A stretch of 64,000 bases of DNA from Linepithema humile (GCF_040581485.1 NC_090131.1:16387501-16451500), one strand, 5' to 3'; numbered from the stretch's first letter, positions 1 through 12,543 are shown. Notes: generated by a model from the sequence alone, not told the origin. Numbers and translations are program-made.

Positions 1-124
1 GCAGACACAGAGCTAGTAGCGAAACCACTATCGCGCGAATCGATATCGAATTGCACGGAGCGCGCAGACTGCTGGATGTTGGCGTGCCGTCGCGTGGATG
101 CACGCGCCGTGCCGAATCCTACGT

Positions 125-143
125 GGTCAGTGGTATACTGACC
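125..143. repeat. Short perfect inverted repeat
   Basis: GGTCAGT (125-131) pairs with ACTGACC (137-143) around a 5-nt loop. A single 7-bp stem of this kind is expected by chance in a 64-kb window, so no role is inferred. Confidence 0.6.
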
Positions 144-152
144 GCGTCACGG

Positions 153-188
153 AATTCCGAGGAGTCGCGAAATTCCGAGACGTCGTGA
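153..188. repeat. 18-bp tandem duplication
   Basis: Copy 1 at 153-170 and copy 2 at 171-188 both begin AATTCCGAG and agree at 15 of 18 positions. It is a small local duplication in CpG-rich DNA. Confidence 0.7.
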
Positions 189-2520
189 GATCCTGCCGTG
201 ACAAATTCCAACACGCAAGATCGTTGCGCGCGCGTCACGCGCAACCCTGACCACTTCGTGACGCAGCATCTAGTTAATGCTCGTTACTTGCGTCTTGCAC
301 TGATATCTCTTAACAGCTGAGACTAAAAAAAGACACTGGAATTTCGCACTCGAGTTTTCCAATACAAAAAATATTTGTAACTATAAATTTCTGCTGAAAG
401 AAGATGTATACCCCGTTGTTGTTTCCGACAGAACTGCTTAACAAATAATAACGTAATTTTGTGAAATTTTCTTTCTAAAAAGAATTTTAGAGCTTTGCGA
501 AGTTTTATAAATCCTACGTGATTTAGCACAATGCGATGACGATGAAAGAATTACGATCAGCGATAAAAGCAACGATACTTGGGTGTCTATTCGTCACCAA
601 CTCATCGATTCTGCATTGGAATTCAAAGGACGTCGGCGAAATCGCCGTAACTCACCCGACGATCATAGCCGTAGACATAACTGCGAGTCTCCGCCTCGGC
701 GTGTCATTTCAGTCCAAGCATTGTACAAATTATGACTAGCCGCAATAACGATTCAAGTACGTCGTTCCGCCACGAAATCTCGCAGTTTTCGTTGTAACCG
801 CGGCGATAATCTACGATGGATATATATTAACCGATAGAACACATTCGACGGGTCGATGACACTTTGCGCGGTTCAGTTCAGATACGGCCTCTGTCTCGAT
901 CGACGCGAACACTCCAGTTTCGAAACCAACGTGACGCGTCCGCCGCGTTACGTCACCGTCGGAATTCAACGAGAAAACTGTCGTCACAGCGCGTCACACA
1001 CTCGCAGTCGAAGACTCGGGATCGACTCTGGAAAAGCCCGCGATTGAGCCGAGCCTATATACGCTTCATTCGTGCAGGCAGTGAGAATTCGCATCGGGGA
1101 GTACATTAAGTCCACGGAGCTTTCGAGTCGAGGTTTAACCTGGATAACGTCGTGATATCGACGTTTAATCGTAACGCTGACGTAACACGCGAATCTCCGC
1201 GGTGACGAGAAGCGGTGATTCCCCTCTCTCGTAAACCGACGACCGATCATTCAAACGCCGTTAAAGCGGCGCATCGCCGTTTGCATCGCCATTAAATCAC
1301 ACGACGGAAACAGCGGATTTTAATGGTATCACTATCGACTCGCAAACCACGAATGGAAAGTTAAATCACTCCGCGCGGCGGAAGCGACGACGGCGGAATC
1401 GCGTTGTCACGCAGAATCACACTGCTCTCTCGTACTCCCGAAACAATTTCCGCCGAAAACGATCTTCCGCTCGATCGCGATGCGAGAAGTCACTCCGTGA
1501 ATAACACGCGGCACGCTAGTCACCGGAACGCGATCGCCACGTAGAATGCCGGCGAAGATGCGACCCGGCGTGACATCCCGGACCACGTGGGGACTCATCC
1601 AAAGGGGGATTTTGGTGGGGGATATTTGTCGCCCGCCGCGTGAAAAACTGCCAACACTTGAATAGGCCCCGACACGCCGATGAAAAACGCGGCTACCGAC
1701 TCGACGCCGATGACTCTCAGCTGGACACCGCCTGACGCCTCTAGCCGGGACACACGGATTTCGTGCATGACTACACACATCCCGGCGCGACCCTGACGAG
1801 TCGCGCTGGAGGATGATCGCGCCCATCGTCGGCGTCGTCTAACGAGCGACCTGATCAATCACCCAGGTCGTAGGCCACAAAACTGCCCGGCGCAGTATAT
1901 CAGAACTTGTTTGTGCCGCCAACTAAATGAATTAACGAGAGTCGAGCGATGCGTTTGACATATCGCTGCACACACCGCAATGTATCGGCGCAGACGGGAC
2001 AAAGTTATGAAGCCGTATCGATAAGTGCGGATAACGTAATTATCTCTTGCATCGAAGAATCATCTTATGCTACAGCGAGTTTATGTTATTTAACACATTC
2101 GATATCGATGTTTAATTATAGAGGCATCGCAAGTTTGTTATGAAATTATTTACCGAGAAAGCCTTTCAAGCCTATTCTCGGAGTTTCCCGCGTTACGGGA
2201 GGGGGCGGATAAACGTCTCCATCCAGAATACCGACCACAAAATTTATTACCTTTGTAGTGCCTATGCAGCACGAGCCGATCTACGCAAACGCCCCGACAG
2301 AAAGAAATCACCTGGCATCGCGTCACAAAAGCGAGCTCCGAAATGTTTCCTATATGGCCGTGGCAAATTGTGCGCGACAAATCACGCGTGTCAATGGATT
2401 CCCAGACGGCCACAGCAAATTGTCGTGACCAATCGTGGCGGCAATGCGTCGCATCGCCAGCATCGCGATCAAGATCAACCCGTAACGCGGGTCACAATTT
2501 GATTTAGAACCAGAGTAAAT

Positions 2521-3530
2521 TCGACCGCTAACTGACCGGCCCTAATCGCGCAACGGACGCGATTTACAATCATCGCAATCACACGCTATTGATACATTTG
2601 CTAATCGACAATGCATTTTATTCCTAATTAATACGCGTAGTAAAAGAAAAAAATTGAAGTATTCCTAAAAAGTATAGTTGTAAAGCAGCATTCATATATA
2701 AAATAACTGGGAAAAAATGATTGCTATTGAATTCTTCGTAAATACGGCTGAATAAACAATCGTTACTTAAAAACTCCTGGAAAAATAATGTATTCTCCGA
2801 AATTATTAGAATACTCAGAACGTGAAAATTAGTAGATTGCAGTACTCGAGTGTAAAGATTACCGTGTTAATTCGCAACTTCCATCTCTTCGCCTGACGAT
2901 TTCCCACGGAGAATCCCGCGAAGTAATGCGATTTTATGTCAATAAAAAAAGACGCCTTATCGCGGCTTGTCATCGTCATAATAAAAGCCTAATATATCCT
3001 TCATCTTAGAAAAATCTTATCTATTTTATGCCTTTTTCAAGTATATAATCATGACTTATATAAAGAAACAAATATTCAGAGATCCGAGAACTATATTTTT
3101 GAAAAAAATTGTGGCCTTCAGAGAGAATTTTTATTTCTTCAATTACAACAGAATCATATCCAACTTTTTATACAGAGATCCATCTAATTTCAAGTACATC
3201 ATAAATCTTCCATGCATCAAAGATTAAATTCGAACTCACCCATGCGCGCGCTTCACTAATGATCAAGACCAATGACTAATCGGATACAGTCGTGATTAGA
3301 CTTCTGAAATTTGATCCTCTCGCCGAATTTACATGAGCCAGTCATTCGTATTATTTCCGTGAATAGCATCTGTTTGTTCGGCAACCTCCGACTTCCAGGA
3401 GAACATGCGGACCATCATCGAATTCGTCATCGAATTCGTCAACACGTAACATTATGAATAATAGTTCTAGTTGTGTCAAAACATCTCAGTTTTCTACGAA
3501 AAAAGTCTGACTGTTCTAATTTTTAACAAT
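2521..3530. other. AT-rich non-coding island
   Basis: Composition drops to AT-rich between about 2580 and 3240, with many in-frame stops on all frames and no open frame of note. A 12-bp tandem duplication sits at 3416-3439. No transposon ends were found at its borders. Confidence 0.6.
3416..3439. repeat. 12-bp perfect tandem duplication
   Basis: CATCGAATTCGT occurs twice head to tail at 3416-3427 and 3428-3439 with no mismatch. Confidence 0.85.
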
Positions 3531-3868
3531 GCTGACGATTCGTGCAATTTGTGTGCGGCAGATCAAAAGTAAAAACACGGCCTCATTTGCTAGAAGAGAA
3601 CAAAGCCGAAGCCGTTCTATGACGGTACGGAACTATGCCGGCAGCACGCAAACTATCTTGTTGATCGAGCCTGACTTTTTCTTCATTCCAACACACGAGC
3701 ACACTCGTGTCTCCGGGCTGGTGCCACGTGAAGTGGTAGATAGCCGTCGACGTCGTGCGTTTATGGAGAACGGATAAGGAGACGACGAGCGACTAAACGC
3801 GTCCTGTAACGCTACGTAGAGGACTGTCGTGCGTCAAGTGTACCGCGGCCGTGATGCGAGCGGCGAAG

Positions 3869-3931
3869 CGGGAAAGGGGGAGAGAAGAGGGGAACATAAG
3901 GAAGGAGAAGAGAGCACAAACAAGAAGAGGA
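3869..3931. repeat. Purine-rich (GGA/GAA) tract
   Basis: The plus strand is almost entirely A and G over about 60 nt, with GGAAAGGGGGAG-type runs. It is followed about 90 nt later by a C/T tract (4024-4047). Low-complexity polypurine DNA; no function inferred. Confidence 0.6.
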
Positions 3932-4023
3932 GCCACGCGAGAGAGGAATACGCGACGTGGTTTTTGTTCGGAAGCCGCGACGCTCCGCCGGCGTCACATT
4001 CATTCTGACACGCTCCTCGTCAT

Positions 4024-4047
4024 CCCCCCTCCCCCCCTCCCTCCCCC
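4024..4047. repeat. C-rich homopyrimidine run
   Basis: Runs of six, seven and five C are separated by single T residues, giving 24 nt with only C and T. Confidence 0.85.
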
Positions 4048-4653
4048 AACGCTAGGAAAAAACGGCTACAGATTGGCGGGAAGAGAGCGAAGAGGGTAGA
4101 TGAGCAAATATCATCGTTGCGGGGGAAAAACTGCCCACGGTGATTTGTTGGTTCTCGAGAATCCCATGTGAGAACAGTGAGTTGTAGGCCAAACTATTAA
4201 AATATTTATCAATTTTCATTCCCAGCGCAAATGTTATATTCTGCGATATGTAATTAAAATTGCGTACTTGATTCATTAATTTTGATAGCTTATTTTATAT
4301 AACCGAATTTCTAATTCTGCGGATACAATAGTTGCCACTAAAGCCGTTGGAATGTTAAAAATTTAGAATTATAATAATGAATCAAATTTCGGCCGATATT
4401 TGTATATTTTTTACGATCGTAAGAGTGTCGTAAATAAGTGTCATTTGGAAACTCACGATGACTCACCGTTGAAACGGATCTCGTGCGCCGATAGAGTATC
4501 ATCAGGCTATCCTTTGCATTCCTAGCGTTTTACTTAGACCTACTTAAAAGGGTTGGATGATTCGATGCTCTTAGGGCGAGTATCGGTTTCGGATGAATCC
4601 ATGAATAGCTCGAGCCGATCGAAACCCGGCGCGTCCTGCGCGACCATTCATTA

Positions 4654-4673
4654 CTCGTCTCGTCTCGTCTCGT
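4654..4673. repeat. (CTCGT)4 microsatellite
   Basis: Four perfect head-to-tail copies of the pentamer CTCGT. Confidence 0.9.
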
Positions 4674-5640
4674 TCGTTAAGCCCGAGCCGTTAAAGAGGC
4701 CACGGTTAATTGAGTTTTAGGAATTCATTTCATCGTTGATAACCCGACGCGCTGTGCTCGTTGCGACCGACGTCCGAGAATTTCGAACGAGGCGATATCT
4801 CTCAAAAGAGGCACCGCTGCGTGTATCACACATACTTTCGTGTCTCACGATGTGGGTGATCGCGATAATCGGAGATGTATTTCAGTGTAAATCACGCGAG
4901 CTTCATCGAGAAAGTCTCAGATGCAATGACATTTCGAGGCTGAAATTTATTTCGAATATTATTAACTTTATCGAATTGATCAACGTTACTTCAACAATTG
5001 CAGTAAAACCATAGTTTTTATTTGTTAGGATTATCCCAAATCAATATTTTTGATATCTTGTAAAGTGATTAAAAACATAATAATATACAAAAATGTGTAA
5101 TTATGAATCATACATAAGCCATTTGCATATGCAGACGTAACTTACATTCTAACTTTCGCACATATCATTTCGACTCGACGATTATCATATTACCGAGAAT
5201 GTGATTCATCTACGAATACAATCATCATAACAAAGCCGCATAGCTATGAGAGCGATGATGAGGATGCAGCTATACGAGTGAACGCACATTTATAGCATTT
5301 CAAGCGAGCATAATTGTCGTAATTCGGTCACGTATTTTTAAACAGAAACAATCAAGAGTGCTGACGTGTGTAACACGTATTTACGGACCGTTCGTGTACG
5401 ATTCGCGATGCGTTTTCCGCGAAACGATCTGAAACCATGCGTGGCGTCTCTCGCGATAAAAAAAAAAAGCAAAAAGGAGGCGAGAAAAAATGTGGAGGCT
5501 ATAGAAAGTTTTGTTTCGAAAAGCAACATATCGCCGTTCGACTCGGTTCATCCACGTCGGCATTTGTTGTTGGACCATAATCTCTAATGGCTCCTATAGG
5601 CATTTAAATAACCATCTCACGCCCACCCACGATCACTTAA

Positions 5641-5690
5641 CTCTCTCCATTTCTTCCCTCCTTCGCATCCCTCTCTTTCTCTCTTCTCGG
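5641..5690. repeat. Pyrimidine-rich (CT)-like tract
   Basis: About 50 nt dominated by C and T (CTCTCTCC, CTCTCTTTCTCTCTTCTC). It is low complexity and could mimic a splice-acceptor polypyrimidine tract, but no convincing exon follows. Confidence 0.6.
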
Positions 5691-7090
5691 AACCTCGGCG
5701 CTATCAGAGACACACGCTTTGACGATCGGAGAAAAACGACTGTTCTCTCGCTCCGGCTTTCCATTTTTTTACCGTTACGCCCGATCGACGGGGGCTCACC
5801 ATTATTCGCCACTGTCGGGAAAGTATCGTCCTTAAGGGTCAAGGGTCGCGTCGGAATTGCCGGGTGATTTCGATCGAAGCGCGGATCGTTACGATCCAAG
5901 CGAAAAATCACTGATGGACGAAGACGAATGCTTTCGCTAATATTGCATTACCGGGATGAAAATGTACGACGTTCGGGGGAAAGCCCGCTCTGCCAAAATC
6001 CGTCCGCGACGGATCTTCCTCGCTCGCGGCACGAGGATGAGTCAGCGGAGATTAGTCATACGAAACTTGGTTAGTCGACGAATCCGCACAAGAGCGAAAG
6101 CGCACTTTTAGGGCACTCTCCCAGCAATCCGAGCCACCGGGAACGGCGGTTCGCGACGTTTCGATCGATTCGGGCAACGATCCACCGATTAAATTTATAT
6201 TTAGCGAGTCGTCCGTCGAGGATAAGCCAATGTCATGTGGAATTTCGTCGACGTCCATGAAAACGGAAAAATGCTCTCACGAAGAAGATTAAATCGACTC
6301 GCTGATAGAACGTACACGGAAATTTTATGATCCACACACTTAACGAGAGTCTCTCTATAATGTAGGATTCAACTTTGCTCTTGATCGATTAACTCGGAAG
6401 TGCCCAAGATATAATAACACACTGGTTGAAGATGTAGAAATCACTGGAATCAACATTCTACACTTGCGCTATAAATAAGAAGCCGTTGAAAATCTATTCC
6501 GAACTGGAAAACACGCGTGATTTAATAATAATAAAATGGTTACATTGAAAAGAAGTGCCGAGTAATGCAACGAGACAATTATTCTATTTTTGTGTATTGT
6601 ATAATTACTTAATTGGAAAAATAATTATACATCGTGCTAATAACGCGGTTATTTTTAACGTGAGATATCATGATTCACGCATGTGAAGAAAAGTATTCGA
6701 CATGAAAGCAATGACTCGAAATCGCTGATAACGAGAGTGTGGGAGTACGCAGAGATAAGACTTGCGAAGTCAGCGATGGAATTCGTGTAATCGTTCTCAG
6801 GAATTTCGTGGAATCGCTTGCGCGACGGGGAAATAAACGTGTTACGCAATGTACGCCGTCGCGACATCTAAGCTCGACGACGTTCTCACGATCAACATTG
6901 TACAATCGAATGTTTACTTAGCCCAGAAAAGGGATGCAATATCGAATTCTTATCAAGAGTATCCTCAAACGTCGATGAGCAACGTCATATTTGTTAGCGA
7001 TCTTAAAGCCGACAAGTGTCATTCGCAACTAAGCCAACTGCTACACAAACAAGCCGAAAGTCTCAAATGTGTTTTAGAAGCAATTAAAAT

Positions 7091-7440
7091 ATGATTATAT
7101 TGCATGTCTATCAAAAATCCTATTAACGCAATTAAAAACAGCAACCAAATTAGAAAAGAAATGCAATATTATTACAGCCATTTAGTAAAAATTTAATGTT
7201 AATTTAATAATTACATCGCTTTCCTCCTCTTCTAAGAAATAAAAAATTAAAGCAGATGTATCGAAGTTATGTTGACGCTTTGATCGCTAAGTATTTCATT
7301 ACATTGCGATAATCATTTACAGCCTCTTTGAACGGTTAAACGATAGAAAGTTAATTTACCTCTAATTACCTGAAGTGGATAATTGCATCGTTAATATGGA
7401 CTTATCGATTCGCGAAAAAAAAAAAAAAAAAAAGCATTTG
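7091..7440. other. AT-rich island ending in poly(A)
   Basis: AT-rich DNA without open frames. A run of TAATTA/TAATTG-like homeodomain cores lies around 7350-7400, and the island closes with a 19-base poly(A). Confidence 0.55.
7415..7433 (+). repeat. Poly(A) run, 19 bases
   Basis: Nineteen consecutive A residues. No target-site duplication, 3' UTR or polyadenylation signal next to it suggests a retroposed copy, so it is treated as simple repeat. Confidence 0.9.
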
Positions 7441-7444
7441 TAGG

Positions 7445-7518
7445 GTTTCATGGCGGCCCGTACAGACGAGCTGTCTGAAGATACCGAGTTAAAAAGCGAT
7501 TTTAAGCCGCCGTGAAAT
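7445..7518 (+). other. Potential branched RNA hairpin (three-way junction)
   Basis: On the plus strand GTTTCATGGCGGC (7445-7457) can pair with GCCGCCGTGAAAT (7506-7518) over 13 uninterrupted pairs, two of them G-U. Inside lie two further hairpins: CAGAC/GTCTG (7463-7467 with 7473-7477, 5-nt loop) and TTAAAA/TTTTAA (7489-7494 with 7500-7505, 5-nt loop). The second abuts the outer stem. The G-U pairs make the plus strand the better fold. No known RNA family is recognised, and stems of this length do arise by chance in 64 kb. Confidence 0.3.
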
Positions 7519-8003
7519 GACCGACCGAAATCGCTCCGTGTTTAATAACTCAACGCGTAGCCGGCCATTGCACGAGAGAAGCGCGCCGTGCCGATAATCT
7601 TCAAGTTCGCGATACACTTATTGTCTTCGTAAACGAACCGCTTTGGAGCACAATTAGCCGACCTAATTAAAACATCGCAATAAACGCTGCGCGTTCGCGG
7701 GAGGCACACAGCGACGAAACAAACGCCGTCGAGAAGGGGGGGAGAGTACCTTTCCCGATAACGAGCAACAACACGGTTGGATACAATTAGCGATGAAATC
7801 AATCGCCGTGCCGCAAACTCTCAGCCATCAATATGCATAATCGCGCGAGCGCCATTAGCCACGTTTGCGCGTGTGTTCGTAACATCAATGTGGCGTGTCG
7901 TTGCGAAGGTCTCCTCCTACTCTGGCAGCTCCGGCTGCCTTATATGCGTAAGTCGTTTTAGATGTAATTAATGAATGATTTGCACCGGTGATAGCGGTAA
8001 GCG

Positions 8004-8040
8004 GAGATAGAGAGAGAAAGAGAGAGAGAGAGAGAAAGAA
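8004..8040. repeat. (GA)n microsatellite
   Basis: About 37 nt of GA repeats with a few A interruptions (AGAGAGAAAGAGAGAG). Confidence 0.9.
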
Positions 8041-8240
8041 CCTTCTTGCTTTCCAAGAGTAGAACCAGTCCGAGGCGTATGTATCTACCGCGGCTGTTTC
8101 TCCGTTCGCGGGAGGGACTTTGTCATGCCCGAGTGATATCCAATCGGAAATATAGTCAGCGGGAACGTGGTATCCAATCGGCGGTATGGATTGCTGCTAA
8201 TTGGCCCCGATACTCACGGACAATCATCTAACCGCGGCGA

Positions 8241-8260
8241 TCCGCCGTGGTCCGCCGTGG
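8241..8260. repeat. 10-bp perfect tandem duplication
   Basis: TCCGCCGTGG occurs twice in tandem. A third partial match (CGGCGATCC) lies just upstream. Confidence 0.8.
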
Positions 8261-11200
8261 CGGAATAACTCTAATGCCACGGATGGTATCGGCGATCATT
8301 TTCACCCGCCCCGCGCGTTTGACCATCGCAATTCCGCATGCAATTGTCAACGCCATAAAAAGGATGACTGTTGAAGTTAAATTCGCAATGAGTAAGAGAT
8401 TTAAATCAATAATTTTATAATATACTTTGTTTAGACAGAATTAAATTGGAACATAAAGAATAATTTCTCTTTCTGTCCCGCGTTTTGAGAAAACTATGTA
8501 AAACAAGTTTTATGTTGATCATTTTATCCGATTATTTGTTTTTGTTGTGTCGGATTCGATTTTCTTATTTCTGTTTTATTAGCCTTTTTCGATTTCCAAG
8601 GGAGTGATGTTCAGTCGCCAGTTCCCGTCTGTCATTTTGAAAAAGATAGCATCGCGAGCTGTTGGAGTGCCTCAGAATCTATGCGATGCGATTAGTAATA
8701 TTTCATATCGCGTTATTCGATCTTCGTACCGCAGCATGCAAATTACCTACCGACGTTGGTGGTCCGACTTATTTCTTAATTAGCTTTACTAGCTCGAGGG
8801 TGCGCGGGGACGGCGAACGAGGAAATATCCCCGTTGCTCCTTTTTTATCAACAACAAGCTCTACACCGCTACTCCTTAGCGGGATCTCCGACAGGATCCG
8901 CCCGTGCCATTAACAAGCGAACACGTCGGAGCAGTCGAATCGCTTACCGATGTACTCGCCGGCGTTCTGACCCTCTCCTCTTCTTCTCGCGCGAGCACAC
9001 GCGCGCTCCTGCTCGTCAATTCCGAGTTCTGTTTGCATTTGGCTTTCCGGAACAAGTGCTAAAATACCTGGCGCTACGCATGTCATTAAGTCGCGCGGCT
9101 ATTACACGCCGGGAATAAGCGACGCCGATCCTCTCGGTCGTAAAAGGGGAACCTCGAAACCGTGTTAATTACAACAAATATGGGAAACCGGCATCATCGG
9201 GCTTGGTAATCCCAGCCTGATGCAGCAAACAAGCACACGTATTTCTCAATGGAGTTCCAGAAATAATAAGTTTGAAATTCGTATCGCCAAAAATACAACG
9301 ACGCGCCCGGCCGGCTAGCAAACATAATTAAGTAAAATCTCATACTTGCATGTATTTGCCGAAATTTACGCGTGCTCGCGAAAAGCAGCTGCATACTTCG
9401 ATAACATTCTAGGAAACTTTCGCTACAGGATATTTTGAGTTAGTGCACATAAAGCAAATTGAACAGATGAGCGCAAGTAGATAGCGTCCGCACTAGTCAG
9501 ACACGGGCTTCGCGCGACTGCTTTCGCCGCTCGAATTAATCGCAGTATATTAAATCTATTAAAAGATACTGATGCAACTTAAAACATTAAAATTATTGAC
9601 GAAAAATGCATTTTAATTGTAAACAAAAAATATTAAAAGATGTAAAAAAACGCATATAATATCACATCTCGCCCATGGCGGTCCAATAAAATGTTGCAAC
9701 AGTATTATTTTTTCATAAAATCTTTTTTTATCGAGCGAAATAAAATCAAAAAGTTTTTGTCCCAAATAGCGGCACTAGCTTTGCCAAGCCGTTCTACGCG
9801 AGGTAAATCCACCAGGCGACGTAAACAGACGTAAAAAAATACTCGACGAAAACGTCCCGACGAAATTCGTCTGCGAAGTGGATATCCCGGAACGTGTCGT
9901 TCGTCTTAAGGCGTTTTTATAGTGCAAGTTTGCCACGTAAGAGTCGGAGAAAGCAGAAGTCTCTCGTCCGCGGTGCATACGCACCGTTTCTCCTACCCCG
10001 GCGTTCATCGTCGCGAGCAAGCGTCTCTGTGTGCGTATTCCGTGGGAGAGCGCACACGTCCGATGCACACCTACCGATCCGCGATGACGTCCAACGCCGA
10101 CGTGAGCACCTATATCGGCAGCCGCGCTGAGTAAAGGTACTTTTGTTTTTACGGCTTTACGAGCCGTATCGCCGATTGCTCCGTTTGTTCAGGTTCAACG
10201 ATCGGCACCCGGATTCCGATGGCGATTCGGTTGTCATTCCCGAATCCCCGTGGGCGCAGAATCGCTTCTGCTTTCGGCGGAATTCCCCCGCGCCACCCCA
10301 CTTTCATCTTTCCGTCGAATACTCGTGCGGCACATCGCGGAACTTAAGCCATTAGAGTTCACAATCCGCTTGATAAAATCCTTTGTCGCCGATCTCTCCC
10401 CGCGCACTCAACGAGTTTACACGTATACTTTCCAAATAAAATTAGTAGAGTATCGGATGTAAAAAGAAGAATATAAAGAAGAATGGCTATATTCTTTTTA
10501 CGGTTTTACCATAATTTTCGTAGATGTTTACTATCAAACTTTCGTCAAAGCTTTCGCAATCTTTTTGTTCAATATTTTCCGAGACGTCCCGATATTGCAG
10601 CATCAAATGGCGATATTGTAACAGCAAAAAGCCGAAATTTTTTAAAATAACAGATTGAACATAGTACGTGATAAATTTCATAGAAATTTTGAAACTCAGA
10701 TGCAGACGCACTTATTTATGCGTAGAAATAATGTAGAAAGATAACCAACAGTTTTTTACAGACGCACTTTCTTCGCGCTGTGTGTATTCTCACGCTTTAA
10801 TTATTCAACGATTTGCAAAAGTGTCGACCGAAACATTCATCTCTCGTCCACTAAATCTTTCTGACACGCGCGCGCAATTCGAGAGTCTCATACTCGTTCC
10901 CAGTGTCACGGGCTGAGAGTGTTCGCATTTTCGACCGCACTCCGCGCGCGATTACGACGCATGTATGCGACGACATCCCCTGTGTGACCGCAAACATTGT
11001 GTCATTGTCACGAGAGCAAACGTAGTATCGCGTGTGTAGGCGGACGTCGGGCGGGCCAGCACGATGAATTATACATCGCGAATGTTTTCGGTCTCGAATT
11101 TGCATCGCTTGAACGACTACCGTCCGCTATTCTTAACCGCGGGGGCACCCTCTCTCTCGCTTTCCGACTTTCTCTCTTCGTTCGCCGGCCAAAAAAGAAG

Positions 11201-11458
11201 GTACAAGATGTACGATCTGAGAATCCGTCGTGCCTAGCTGCAGTTATACGCGCCTGGCGCTACGTGCGGTCGATGCAATCTCGCTACACATAGAAATTAA
11301 TTGTCGCTGGTCAAAATAAACGTTCCACGTTCGGCTTTAGCCAGCTGCTTAGCATTAAAACATACTCACAAAACTATTTCGATACAAAAATTTTTATTTA
11401 TTATATTCAAAATAAATTATATATCTTGCATATGAATGAATGTAAAATAATAATTTAA

Positions 11459-11471
11459 TTTTTTTTTTTTT
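11459..11471. repeat. Poly(T) run, 13 bases
   Basis: Thirteen consecutive T residues at the boundary between an AT-rich island and the CpG-rich tandem repeat that follows. Confidence 0.85.
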
Positions 11472-11480
11472 GGCGCTTAT

Positions 11481-11533
11481 CGCAAGATTGTCTACCGGGA
11501 ATTCGCAAGATTGTCCACCGGGAATTCGCAAGA
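11481..11533. repeat. 23-bp tandem repeat, 2.3 copies
   Basis: The unit starts CGCAAGATTGTC and ends ACCGGGAATT. Copies lie at 11481-11503 and 11504-11526 with one mismatch (T/C), followed by the first 7 nt of a third copy (11527-11533). This is a recent local duplication. Confidence 0.9.
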
Positions 11534-12543
11534 ACTGAACAAAGCGCTTGCAGAAATTACAAGAGTGTTGCTTGAGCTCACACTCGCTGAATCGTCGCGT
11601 ACAGACGAACGATTCAGGGATCCAAGAACGAGGCTCCTTGTCGTCGCTCCGACGTCGCGCTCACGGACAACAGGATGAAGCAAAAGCAGCGTCCGGGCAG
11701 GACGCTTATCGCAGGACACGCGCGATAATAAACGTTCCTTTTACAAGCGCGGAAAGCGTATAGATACGCGTAGAGCGCGGAAAGAAGCGAACGCGGGAAG
11801 GAGCGGAGCGAAAGGAGTTGAGTTGCGGATGCGTTTCGCGTACCAGTGAGCGTCGCCGTTTGTTTTGCACGTGCCGGCGGAAACGAATCTCCCCGATAAA
11901 AGCTGGAGTTACGATCGGGCTTTAAGTCGGGCTGGGAAAGAGATCGCTGGGAACGCAGGGGCACCGCGCCCGACGGCCGCCGCGCCACGCGATTCGGATC
12001 GATATCGCGTTAATTGCATGCCTTCGCGATTGTGCATTCGCGGTCGCAGAGACGAAGTAGTCCGTCGCCGGTAACGCGCAGCAATAGCTGCATTCGCTGG
12101 AAACCGTGTTCTCTTTTTCATCCGGGGATCTTATTCTTCGCCGTAATAACACGCCAAGTTCTTAATTTATATAATAACTTTTGTGCAATTTTTTTCTCTT
12201 TTAAACGATAAAAAATGGCTCAACTTTCTCAAGATAATGCCAGTAAACCAATTTATTATAAAATTTAGGATTTAAGACAAAGACTCATAAATTTTTTTGT
12301 TCGGGGATGTCATCCGCATAAGTCCGCAAATTCTTTTCTTTTAACTGTTGCAGTTCCTCCTCGAGCGCATCATTTTACCGAATTTCTCCGCGCGCCGACT
12401 TTAGCTTTCTCCCTTTCTCAGATATTACTCATAATTCATTACAGCCCGGCATGAGTGAGCTCTGCTCGTAAAGCACGAACGAGCCGGGGCTCTCGACGAG
12501 AAGGAAAACAATAGCCGCAATAGCAATCTCTTCAGCGGCCACT

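Larger units (their letters stand above)
1..2520. other. CpG-rich non-coding stretch
   Basis: No recognisable gene. CG dinucleotides are dense and both strands carry short Arg/Ser-rich open frames, as expected by chance in such DNA. Contents seen: a 7-bp stem hairpin at 125-143, an 18-bp tandem duplication at 153-188, and a loosely repeated 28-bp segment at 2356-2383 and 2408-2435 sharing GCAAATTGT. A CACGTG box lies near 1584. Nothing here points to a function. Confidence 0.6.
3531..7090. other. Mixed-composition non-coding stretch
   Basis: No recognisable gene. It contains a purine-rich run (3869-3931), a C-rich run (4024-4047), (CTCGT)4 at 4654-4673, an 11-base poly(A) at 5458-5468 and a pyrimidine-rich tract at 5641-5690. 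AT-rich stretches lie around 4200-4440 and 4940-5100. Open frames of 60-118 codons occur on both strands and overlap each other, and none resembles a known family. Confidence 0.55.
7441..9540. other. Mixed non-coding stretch
   Basis: No confident gene. It holds the potential branched hairpin (7445-7518), (GA)n (8004-8040), a 10-bp tandem duplication (8241-8260) and an AT-rich patch around 8390-8600. On the minus strand a 58-codon open frame (8910-9086) runs into a splice-donor-like GGTAAGC (see findings). Confidence 0.5.
9541..12330. other. CpG-rich non-coding stretch with AT-rich islands
   Basis: AT-rich islands lie at 9541-9760, about 10430-10790, 11350-11471 and 12160-12320. Between them the DNA is CpG-rich with many overlapping short open frames on both strands. 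A minus-strand open frame of 74 codons in the 10.5-10.7 kb island (10487-10711) has no recognisable domain. A T-run (11459-11471) precedes the 23-bp tandem repeat at 11481-11533. No gene is called. Confidence 0.5.

Noticed and set aside
4461..4510. Minus-strand donor-like CAACG|GTGAGT preceded by a short open segment (PDDTLSAHEIRF)
   Set aside because: The open segment is only about 44 nt, no acceptor with a pyrimidine tract precedes it, and stops close the frame upstream.
7415..7433. Poly(A) as the tail of a retroposed gene
   Set aside because: No upstream gene-like sequence, polyadenylation signal or flanking duplication was found.
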